A stretch of DNA of 64,000 nucleotides from Opisthocomus hoazin. Lineage: Eukaryota; Chordata; Aves; Opisthocomiformes; Opisthocomidae. The notes beneath the pieces are model-generated. The model was not told the origin of the DNA. It was given only the letters and a program-made list of their open reading frames with translations, and made no database searches. The position numbers and the translations under genes were made by a program. The stretch covers positions 2,418,001-2,482,000 of the forward strand of contig NC_134419.1 in NCBI RefSeq assembly GCF_030867145.1, in the 5' to 3' direction. Positions 1 through 10,500 of this stretch are shown here, in pieces (within the stretch, counting starts at the first letter, position 1; the number at the start of each line of letters is the position of its first letter).

Positions 1-1844
1 AGTCTCCAGCACGACTGTGCTCCCCGAGAGTGCAGTCAAGCCCCCAGCAGCTGGGAATTGCGTAGGCAAGGAACTCCCTGGCACGGGGCAGAGAACAGTG
101 CTAACCTATTCAAAAGCCCTTGATGACTAGAGCTTAAACAGAAAATGGGAAAGATGGGACCAACTTTCTGCCCGGCTGTAAGAGCAGTCAGTCGAACCGG
201 TGCCCAAGTCAGACAGGCGAGGGGGCTGCAAAGACGCCTGCGCAACAGCACGTTCAACAGCACCGTGCATCAGTCACCAACCAGCAACACCTGGCTCGCG
301 GCACGGCTGTAAACAGACATGCTACAGTCAAGCAAAACGGAGAAGTCGGAAGCTAACTGTTGCCTTAAGAGATTAACAGCAGTAAAGAAACAGCTGCAAC
401 GTGAGCATCAGTTGTGTTTTCTCTTTGACTGGCATATCGTTCAAGAAAAACGCACGTTGAGCAACACAGTATGTACACATGGATTCCTCCGTCACGGAAG
501 AGAGGAACAGCAACGCCCCCTTGTGTTACAAGGGAAACGAGTGAGCAATCCATCACAATTCCTTGTATTTTACTAAATCGTGTAGGAAGGCATCTACAAA
601 GATCAGCACCAACTCATTCCTAAAAGCACACCTTAGGCGGAGGTTCTCAGCTGCCTTGCAGTCAAGATTACAAATTGCTGTACATACACAAAAGGGAACA
701 CTCTTAAAATGTTCATGAAAGGTAAACCAGCCCTTTTACTGTCAAAATTCACAATTCATCTGAAATAAGATACAACATTTTGTTAAATTTATCCAAAGCA
801 ATTAAATTCAAAAATTGAAAAGCCCCTGCTAATTCCACTTGGATTTCTGGATCTCACCTATCTCCAGCGCATAGTTTAAAAACCCTGTTTTCAATAGGAA
901 AACTGTTTTTAAAGGACTCTAACAAATGAATTTAGGATGTCCGCTACAATCGTTCAAATGCAAACCGAACTGCTGTCCCTCGAGAGTGCTGAGCTTAACA
1001 GAAGCTCAAACTAGACTGAGACTTAGGAATCATGCCGTGAACATGTCTTGCAGCCAGCAAATGAAACTGAGAGTGGAGCATTTAAAAACCAGAATCCAAA
1101 GCAGACCTGAAATCTGAATTTGAGAGTACAGATTTTAAAGTCACATTGCAATGCCATTTCAAGATTCATACAGCAAGCTGAACATCTAATCTTACTTTGC
1201 CATTAAAATCTACCACTGCGAATCCAACACAAGAACACTCAGGGCTTTGTCGTCTTCTCCTCCCTCTAGATGAATTTCCTTGTTTTGACACCTAACATTC
1301 AGTTTTGTTTTGGATCTCATCTCTTAGCATTCCCCCTTTAACCAGCTCTCTGATAGTTTCTCTGGGACTTTTCTTGAGCTTAACATCAGATTTGCATGCT
1401 TTTCCAAGTCTTTCTTCTAACACTTGGGTAGGAAATGGCCAGAGAGTTAAAGCCTATTTCCTCAACCTGTTGCAGAAGAGTCTACCACCGTTCCAAACTC
1501 TTCTGTGGGTGGAAAGCCAGTAACACAAACCCTCTGGCCAAGATCAGAATGTACGACACCGAAGTTCCACCAAGATGCACAAAAAAAGGGAACAGAAGAG
1601 GTTTGTAACAGAAGTAAAATTTCAAAAAAGGCAACTACTTTGTAGCCTTACATCGAGGATACACCAATGGACAGACATCAACAACACTGATTAATATCTA
1701 CAAGACAATTACTGAGTGCCTGTCCAAAAAAAAGGAAAAAAAACCAACACAAAATCAGAAAACAAAACAAGCAAAAAAAAAAAAAAAAACCAACACCTAA
1801 AAAATCCAACTACGTGGGATTCACAAAAAAGAAAAATAACCTAC
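1..1844 (-). other. PDE4B: PDE4B intron (downstream of the second PDE4B1 coding exon)
   Basis: This stretch follows the splice donor at 1844 on the minus strand and runs off the window. All six frames hold only short ORFs with no recognisable domain. It is AT-rich intronic DNA. The next PDE4B exon was not seen and must lie to the left of the window. Confidence 0.7.
1726..1790. repeat. A-rich low-complexity tract
   Basis: Runs of A broken by CC, CAAC and GG, ending in an uninterrupted run of about 17 A. On the PDE4B sense strand this is a T-rich tract about 55-120 nt downstream of the exon donor. It is probably just low-complexity intron. Confidence 0.8.
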
Positions 1845-2077
1845 CAGTCTTGGTAAGTGGTGATCGCAATACTTGGAGGTGTCAACAAAGGCAGAGTCGT
1901 TGGTCTACAGACAATGTCTCTGTCGGGTGTCTTTGCTTTTTCTGTTTGTCTTTGGGATAGTGGTGGTAACTGCAAATTACCAGAACATCTTCTTCCTCTC
2001 CAGAGGTCTATGCCCAGAGCGTGGCTGGAAGTACTGTAGGACTTACTCAGCCCACACTCCAGGTAATCCAGAGCATT
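1845..2077 (-). CDS. PDE4B: PDE4B second coding exon, long-isoform N-terminal region
   Basis: PDE4B is a cAMP-specific 3',5'-cyclic phosphodiesterase. This exon encodes part of the long-form (PDE4B1-type) N-terminus ahead of UCR1, not the catalytic domain. The minus-strand translation contains ALDYLECGLSKSYST, LGIDLWRGRRC, LQLPPLSQRQ and RPTTLPLLTPPSIAITT, which match remembered mammalian PDE4B1 nearly block for block. The acceptor is a pyrimidine-rich tract ending TTTGCAG|AAT at 2077/2078. The donor is GACTG|GTAGGT at 1845/1844. The exon is 233 bp: 77 codons from phase 0 plus two bases (TG), so the next exon should complete a Cys or Trp codon. Against human PDE4B1 as remembered, one Cys is missing after RGRRC, and the end reads YQDC where human has VSQEC. 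The Met at 2098 lies before the acceptor in the intron and is not a start. Confidence 0.93.
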
Positions 2078-4455
2078 CTGCAAAGACAGAAAAGCCACTG
2101 AAGTTCTGCAAACAGTTGCTTTCCTCCATGAGTATAAAACACATTCACAATTTTTATTCTACAGTCATAGCTCCTCACAAAAGATAACTGTATGATGAAA
2201 TCTTGGCAGAGCCTGACTGCGCTGCATTGTTATTTTATCAAGTTATGAATGAACTTGAAAATTCACTCATAACTTGTCTAAGCTAAATTCAACAGCTAAT
2301 TCTAATCTAATTGAACACCTCACTAAGCCAGGTCACTCTGGCAGCATGTTAAACCTTTGATATTTTGAACTTTTTCAGAGAACATTTCACTCCGCATCCA
2401 TCTAAAGCGCCACTGCTCTCCACAGCACAAACATAACAGTTTGCCACTTCTTTCTGATGAATCACCAGGCAGAGAAAGGTGCCAAGAATACCAGACTTGG
2501 ACACATCCTGAATCATCCAAGAGCTGTTCAGTGAGAGGTAACTCCCAGCTAGGCTACCCTACCCTGTGTCTGGCATTGCTAGCAGAAATAGTCTCAAAAA
2601 AAGGTTCTGTTCAGCTGAAGCAGTTTTTCCTCTTCTAGCTTCTACTGCTTTTTATTTAAAAACACCACCGTGCTCATAGAAGTGGCTGTCAGTCTTCTCA
2701 AACCCAAGCCAGCAGTTCTCCCACAGCAGAACAGCGCTGCAAGAGGGTTCTCAGTTTTGGTCCTACCCAGAGAATTCATCTAGTCAAATACAGTTGTCCA
2801 GTACAAGTGAGAATATTTCTGTATCACCTGTGATGAGCTACCAGTAGAAGCTGGGGGGTTATTATAATCAGTATATATGTCTGTGGCAAGCCCTCTACAT
2901 TCTTCCTCTTCTTCTACCTGCTCCTGAATTTTGATCTCTGACCTGCTCTCTCCACCCTTCGCAGACCTTTCCAAGCCCACCTTACAGGCTCCCCAAATCC
3001 CTGGGTTCACTTTCCCTACAAACTGCTACCACTGCGCTCTCCCAGCCAGCACTGAGTAACTTAAAAAAAAAAAAGTGGTTTAATTTTCCATAATCAGTTA
3101 TTAGGTCCTTCATGAACAACTGCAAAGTAGCACAAGTCCTCCATTGCCTTGTATGTTCTCCGTTGTCATGAGACTATTTAAACAACTCTGTGGTCCCAGC
3201 TCATTGCCTACCTCAGCAAGGAACCTCAGCCTGGGAATCACAGACAAAACCGACGGGAGACAGGCATACTACCAGTTTTCTCAACTTTCCCTGCTTGCTG
3301 GCCCATCCCACAGCCACGTGAGGCATCCAGACAGAAAACATGGCCCACAGCTACCTTACTCCTCACGTACAGCCTGAAGTGCTGTAAGGCGTGCTGGTGC
3401 AGATCTATGAAGTTGCTAAGGCATCAGCATCGTAATGACCTACATAGAAGTCTAAAATATTTGGCATGCTGTTGTTTCCAAAAATATGCTAGAGATAGAT
3501 CTTCAGTGATCCAAACCCTACTCCTTCACAGCACAAAATCAGGTCAAAAACACTCCTAGGAACCCCAGAAAGGAAAGCTGGCCTTCTGTACAAGGATCTG
3601 ACTTCAACTGCCCTTATCATTAATCTTTATAAGACTGGGGATTCTTTGCTGTTACTATTTAAGAACTGTACAGCGGAATTTTCTAGATTCCCATTAGATT
3701 TTAGATGCCTGCTTTCATTTAAATCAGCAAGGACTGAGTGGACCCAGCATCACGCTCAGGCAAACTGACCAGGAAGCAGCGCAACACGTGGTCTAAGAGC
3801 GTAAAAGACACATTATTGAAGGAGTGCTATAGGACACACTATTAGGTTCCCCTCCTCCCCTGTATTTTCATATACATTCCACACGGTTTCCATCTTTGGT
3901 GAGCCCCAGCTGTGACAAACAAGACAATTAAGGCTGTGGTTATCACATCATCATTACAAACCGATGCATTTCTCCAGAGAATGGGAACTGGAGTTTAATT
4001 AATAGGGGATTATGATGATGATTAGCAAGCGTAGTAATGAAGCAACACATGCATCATCACATTAGGTCTTCAGCAGCTACGGTGGGGAGAGACGCTGAAA
4101 CATTCCTAAGCAAACAAGCACAGCACGTGCAGAAAGATGGGATCCAGAACACAACTTCCGTAAGGAAGAGACGTTCCCTGCTGCCTACCAGCCTTACACT
4201 GACCAAAGAACAGTAAAGTATCTGCTCTGCGTAAGACTCCTCCAAACTTCTCATGGTGTAGGGGTTGGTTTATTTGTTTCTAAATGTGTAGGGCTTCTTT
4301 TCTGCTCATTATATGAGCTGCAAGCAAGTCTAAGGAGATCAATGAGTAACCAAAGCAAAACCAGCTGACACTTACAATATAAGGCAAAACTAACTTTCAA
4401 TCTCATTTTCATGAAGTACTGGGAAGAATAAAACATGCCTTTAAACGAAACCTAC
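2078..4455 (-). other. PDE4B: PDE4B intron between the two identified exons
   Basis: A 2.4-kb intron bounded by the GAG|GTAGGT donor at 4456/4455 and the CAG|AAT acceptor at 2078/2077. No coding exon or mobile element was recognised. A homeobox-like AT-rich stretch (TTAATTAAT, repeated GATTATGATGATGAT) lies at about 3900-4030 and is discussed under findings. Confidence 0.75.
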
Positions 4456-4497
4456 CTCATCTGCAGTTACTGTCATGACACTTCTGCTTTTCTTCAT
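4456..4497 (-). CDS. PDE4B: PDE4B1 isoform-specific start exon, coding part
   Basis: Fourteen codons, MKKSRSVMTVTADE, ending exactly at a splice donor (GATGAG|GTAGGT). Remembered human PDE4B1 begins MKKSRSVMTVMADDN, so this is the PDE4B1-specific first coding exon with two or three substitutions. The phase-0 end joins the phase-0 start of the exon at 2077, giving TADE-NALDYLEC against human MADDNVKDYFEC. The ATG at 4497-4495 is supported by an in-frame TGA upstream in the same exon (about 4555-4557). The exon is too short for ordinary ORF finders and was found by searching for the expected N-terminus. Confidence 0.95.
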
Positions 4498-4567
4498 TAT
4501 TGAGATTAACGTGCACCCCGTTATAAAAAACTCCTGTGATTCAATCCGATTTCTTCAGATGGGCAAC
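4498..4567 (-). other. PDE4B: PDE4B1 5' UTR portion of the start exon
   Basis: Seventy bases between a strong acceptor (a long T run followed by CTTTCAG| at 4568) and the ATG. An in-frame TGA shows that no longer N-terminus reads through. Because the exon has an acceptor, at least one non-coding exon must lie upstream, most likely in the CpG island near 31.5-32.0 kb. Confidence 0.8.
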
Positions 4568-7500
4568 CTGAAAGAAAAAAAAAAAAACAGCTGCAGCTAG
4601 TTGTATTTTTGAATAACCAACTGTTTTTGATAACCGACTACGGAGCTAACTGCTAACATCACAGCTGATGGACAACTTCATGCCCATTTTTGTAGAAGAC
4701 TTGGCAGAGGATGTTACGTAAGTGTAGCTCTCTATTAGTGAAAGGATGATTCAATCTTTAGTAGAATCATGTCAAAAGTAACCAGCATCCGCAAGGCTCT
4801 GCAGTCTAAGCAAGCCCTGAAACATGTCTAGTAACACAGGATCCAAGCTAGCAGGCTCTACCAGCAGAGAATTTTTCTCTAAATGAGCCCTTTTCAGAGG
4901 TACAGTATGGAAGGTCTCCAAGAATGGCTTGAGCTGGCTCTCACAGAAGAAAAGGAATTGCATTTGCATGAGGTTCTAGGATTTAATCATAAATGACGAA
5001 TGTGATTTCTTATTACATGGGCACGCACACACTACTTCAGCCACTCGGTTGCAGCCTTCTGCAGAGGGTGAGCCCGCAGCCCCTTTGAGCTACGTGAGAC
5101 GGCTAAGGGGAACGGAGCACGGCCCAGCAGCTGCAGCAGCAGGGGCAGCCGGCGCACGGGAGCAAACCCCCTCGGAGAGTTCCAAGGCCCCCTACTCTTT
5201 CTTGCGGTGGATTTAGTGCTCGTAAAAAGGCTACGTTCATGATTACACAGAACATTGAGGGTTGTGGGTTTTTTCTTTTCTTTCCCCAAAGAACAGGTAG
5301 TGCTGGAGCACCACTTCTTGTGGGCTGATGGATTTTCTCCCCTGCTTGGAAGGATTACCTTTAAGGCAGCAGACTGCTGACACCGTTCCTAAACTTCGGT
5401 GCTGAAGCCACCAGAAAAAGCTGTGAAACTGTGTCAGGCTTGGTGATGTCAGTCTCCTACCATGATGCTCACTCTGAGAAATCAAGGATTTTTAACTGTG
5501 TTCAGATTCCCTCCACTGCAAGTTCAGGAAAGCAATAAGCAAGTCAGACTGCCTGCAAACACAGGCTGCCAGATGCTGGTGATGACCCAGCCCATGAGGA
5601 GCAGACGTGGCATCAAAATCAGGCACCTCATTCCTGCCACTAGCAGGGGTCCCAGAGAGCAGGCAGCCTGCACCCCTCACTTCCATTGCGAGGTTCAAAG
5701 CCACAGCAGGTACTTAAAGTCATCTCACAGACCACTTGCTGGTTTTACAGACGTGTTCATTGGTCCCCACCCCACAATGAGCTCGGAAGCCCGAACGCTC
5801 AAGCGTGGTAGTTTGGCTTGGCTTGCAGCCACCACGCAACTCTGCCATCAAGGGTCCAGATTCAGCTTAATACCATCATGCCCAGGTTAAACACTATTTA
5901 GCTTGCACCTCTACTTAGTTAAATTAAAAAAGCTTAAAGAAAAACACACTAACTCTCAGGCACAGCATCTGAATACAGAGCGGTGCCTCTGATGACAGAG
6001 ACCTAAGGACATTATAGTCTCCAGGAGTCAACTGCTCATCTGCTCTTCCTTGCACAAGAAGTGCCATAACAAACCTGCTTCCCTCTAAACCAGATCCCTC
6101 TGGGGAAGAAAGAATGTGTGAGAGAGAGAAAGAGAACAAAACAAACTCAGAGGGAACACTAACACACAACGCCAGCGCTGTAGCTGAGTCTGCCTGCAGT
6201 TCTGGCTGTTGCACAGGCACCCCCAGTTGTTTTCATTTCCTTAGGGTTCATACATCCAACACACATCTATCCCTTCATCGCCAGCCAAAGCATTTGGAGC
6301 GCTCAGATCCATGCCAGACACAGCTCCCTGCCATTTCAGCACCAGTGCCAGCACACAGGGCTCTACGCTTCATCCGGTATGAACCAGCATCAGAAAAGAG
6401 CAGAAGGATTTGCTTTCTCAAGCACCCAAACAGCTTCCCTCCAGAAAAAGATGAACAGGACCATCCAGGAGCAAAGCACAGAAAACAACCGAAAACGCCC
6501 TGCCACGCCTGCCCCCAGGCTTGTTCTCCTCTCCGCATCCACTGCTGGCTGCCATCAGACCCAGGCCAGCGGGAAAAACAGATTTATGGCCTGATCAAGA
6601 ACCCTCTTCTTACAAACAGGCCACATCCACGCACCGGCTACGCAATCAGGGTGGTTTCAGGCATTACAGCAGTGGAATGGCTATTAAAAACCTGACACGT
6701 GGCAGCACAGCTGTGTGGCAACGTCACTTCTCTCTGTGAACCTTATCTGGCTTTTGATCCATCCTACAATTAGATGAGCAGGCTAGAAGCGAGAAAAGCC
6801 ATTACCCTATTACCAGCATGCAAGTCATGCTACGGTAATCAGAATAAAGTTCTAGAACAAGGTTAAAAATTCTATCAATCTTCAATAATTGGGAGAAACT
6901 AAAAAGCCCTGTTATAAAAAGTATCCAAAACTGACAGCAGAAAGCAAATCAGATGATACTGTCCCAGACAGCACGCAGGTGAAGGAGACCGTGGCAGTGG
7001 TATGTATGCACAGACTAGGAATAATACGGCACGACTATTTGCTGCCAGAAATAAATACATAATCTGCTCTAATAAGCAGAAAAAATTCATAGACAGAACA
7101 AAAGCAGGAAGCAGTTGCACAAGCAGCAGAACTACGCAGACTACAGATTTGTGTTTAATCAAGTACAAGTCTGAGATGTTCCCGACTGCCCTGCTGCGCA
7201 GACTTTGCAACGCCCAACACGACCGAGCCCACGCCGCGGCATGTCCACGGTGGGACTCACACCTGCATCTCCCAACTGAACGCCTGTCAGTTCCCAAACT
7301 GACATAAACAGATAAGTACATACATAATACAGCAAATAAGTAAACACATAAATAAGCATCCAGGAGAACATCTTTGGAAAAAAAAATCTGAAGGAATAAG
7401 AGCCTAAGGGTGTCTCCTACTTTTTGTTGAACTTGAGGATCAGAACCAACACTAGGAGAGGAGACACGGAGAGAAGGCCCAAACCAACCAGCAGATCGCT

Positions 7501-10500
7501 TCTGTGGAAGCCCGAGTCCTCTTCCACCACAGCTTCCTTTCCTTTATAAATATTTATCAATTTGTCAAAGCTAGTTTAACCAGAACATGAATAACCACAC
7601 AAAACTTACATATTCAATACGGATTGCGTTTCTGAAGAGCTTACCAAGAAAATCTAAGACTTCCGTTAGTCATGACTAAATTATTGTTAAAATCTGAGTC
7701 ATTCTTTTCTTGTATCTTTACATAAAAGATCTGACACCTGGGACGAACATCCAGGGTAAAAAAAAACAAAAACAAAAAAACCAAAAACACAAAAACCAAA
7801 ACACCCCAAAGAGGCTTAGTGGAAAATTTTTCCCATGCGCATTTTATAATTCATGCCACCTTTTGTTACAAGCAAAGAGTTCCTCTCTGCTACCCAAATT
7901 CTCCAGAAAGAAAGTCTGTCCCAGCAGGCTGGTTACGTGTGGGTAGCAGGGAAGGCCTACAAGCAGCCAGGCTTTGTGTTTGATATCAGGCTACAAAGAA
8001 CAGTGCTCTTCCAGCGCTGCAGTTGGGGCTAATCCGTTTTGCTGGCATATATCCCAGGCAGGGTATGAGATTTCTCTTCACACCAAGCTGACCTAGTTCT
8101 TCCACCTGAACTTTTCCGCGCTCAACAGCCGTGTTTTTCAAAAACGGCAGTGAACGCTCCAGCAACTGCAGAGTGATCAAGCCGTGTAGCGAAGGTATGA
8201 ATTAACAGGGCTCAAAACCAGCAACTGACAGCGGTGAGGATAAAACTACTTGGATGCATGTGATCAAGCCTGCTTTTCCTACACGCTTTTTTAAAAATAG
8301 CTATTTAACTCATCCAGTGTGAAATGCACTATTTAAAGAAATTCCTAAAACGCATCTTAATGTGCAAGTTCTGGTATGATTTGGAATGCAAGACACCCGT
8401 GTCACCACGCCGCTGTCTTCCCCACACGTTCTGGCTTCTGCACGGGCAGGTTTAAAGCCGCAGGGTTACAGGACAAGCAGATTAACCCCCTCACCCTGCA
8501 GATACTCCCTTCCCCGATGAAACTCAGACAAGGCAGGGCCAGGAGGATTACATTTTTGCTGCTCACGCAGTGCTAGTTCTTCGGATTAACAAAAGGTTCT
8601 GGCAAGCAGAGCTGTTTAACTGCCCGCTTTCATTCTCTAAATTCATCTCCTCCCACTTATCAAGAGGAGAAGACACAAAGATTGAGAGACAGGGAAAAAA
8701 ACAAAAGAAAACCCAGTGAAACTCAGATAATACAGCACATTCTGCAGTACCATACCTGTTTCTTCCCAACTGCCAGCAGCCCTGCCAGGGCCATGACACG
8801 CGTTACTGGGGCACCACTTTTCCTAGCAGCAAAAAGCTGATCCTTACAGGTTCAGCAGAACCTGAAGATGATCAGAGATAAAAACAGAGATGTGAATGGC
8901 GAATTAATAGAGAAGCTTTGCTAAGGAGAGGGCCAGGATGAAGAAGGTTATCTGATCACACAGATAATTACATCATTTGTGAGCTGGGATTTAAACAACT
9001 TGATTCTCCTTAACCATCATCAGAACTTCAGAGTGAAGTACATATGCAAAGAGAGTGACAGTCACCAAAAAAAAAAAAAGGGGGATAATTTCCATTCTAG
9101 CTCTCCCAGGCAAAACACAGGGACTCTTACTTCAAGGCTTGGAAATTGCTCGTGGTTCCTTGTAAGAAAAATACACCATCCGTGGGTTTAACAACAGTCA
9201 AAGGCAATTGAGGTATAAATAGCAATTGGTAGCTGAACAGCGATGGGTTTGCATTTTACCTTCGACAAACCCCGCAGTTTCAACATGCGAGAGCAATGCA
9301 GTGCCCTCGGCTTGCGAATCGGGTCAGCTGGCTGACAGCAAAGGCAATGGAGGCCACAGCCAACCGGTCCCAGCATGGCAGCAGCGCCGCAGGCACGGGA
9401 GCTACCCAGCTACCGCAGGAACAAACCCGTGCTGCGGTTACCAGCTGCACAGACAACAAATAAAACTCTAAAAAAATACCAGTCAAATGTTTCTGCAGAA
9501 TTACGCTCCCCTGAAAAATTAAGTTTCGGGAATTGTACCATTTTATTTTTGCATCACACACACGTCCTGAGCCACGGAAGCATGAACCGCACTTTCCTCT
9601 CTCTCACCAGTTACGGTGCTAAGCTATTTTTTCCAGCCCTGAGCCCTAAACTTCGAGCTCTGTGACTACTGCTATTCTGTCCAGCTACTTGGACACAGCC
9701 TCCCAGAAATACACACATAAGAACTTCCCAAACACCCCTTTTTACTAGAGAGCAAAAAGTCGGTATTTCAGTGGTCTTTTCCCATTTCTTGAGAACAGAA
9801 ACAGCTAAAGGGGTCTGCAGAGCTTATGGCAGCTCCAAGAAACTCCCTCCTCCTCAGAAAAGTCATCTGTTGTAATTCTCATGAAATGCTGAGACAACTT
9901 CAAAGCACTACACAAAATAAAAGCGAGGGCATCTCCTAGCACAAACACCTGTAACCTATGAAAACTTACTCGGAAAATAAGGATTTGCCCTGAGAGGTAC
10001 AACTAGCTTTATTTCTTATCACTGCAATTCTCACATAAACTCAGGTTGCTGGAGCAGTGCTAAGCATCTGCCAGCATCAGCCCACTAGCGAAGCGATCCC
10101 TCCAGTTCATCCCCTTCCAAGGCTGCTTTAAGCTTTATTGTAATTGCCAGCCTGTGAATTACAGGCAGAGTATGCAAACCAAGTCTAAATTGGTTTGCTG
10201 TTTTTAAGCTATCAGGCATCTGTGCCATGTGATAAAGCTGCAAATTTACCTACAATATAAATTAAACCAATTCTTTTAGTATAAAAAGTGAATGCTGTAT
10301 GTGGGACACTGTACATACTTGAGCAAGCTCTGACAAAGTTTTGCAGGGCCAAAAAAACCCCAAACAACTTTAAAACCCCCCTCCCTTCCCACGTTACCAC
10401 TGGGTAAACCATCCTTATTAAAACAGTGTCTTAACTTTCATTAGGAGGTTTCTTACCGAGATATTACTAAGGTTAAGAGGACTGCAGAGACTCGTATTTT

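Noticed and set aside
1841..2098. PDE4B exon taken as an 85-codon gene starting at MAFLSLQ and ending YQDW-stop
   Set aside because: The Met lies upstream of a strong splice acceptor and the stop lies past a strong donor. The PDE4B match covers only the part between the splice sites.
6114..6695. 193-codon plus-strand ORF
   Set aside because: No domain recognised, and the length is within what chance allows for six frames of 64 kb. It lies in an intron on the strand opposite to PDE4B.
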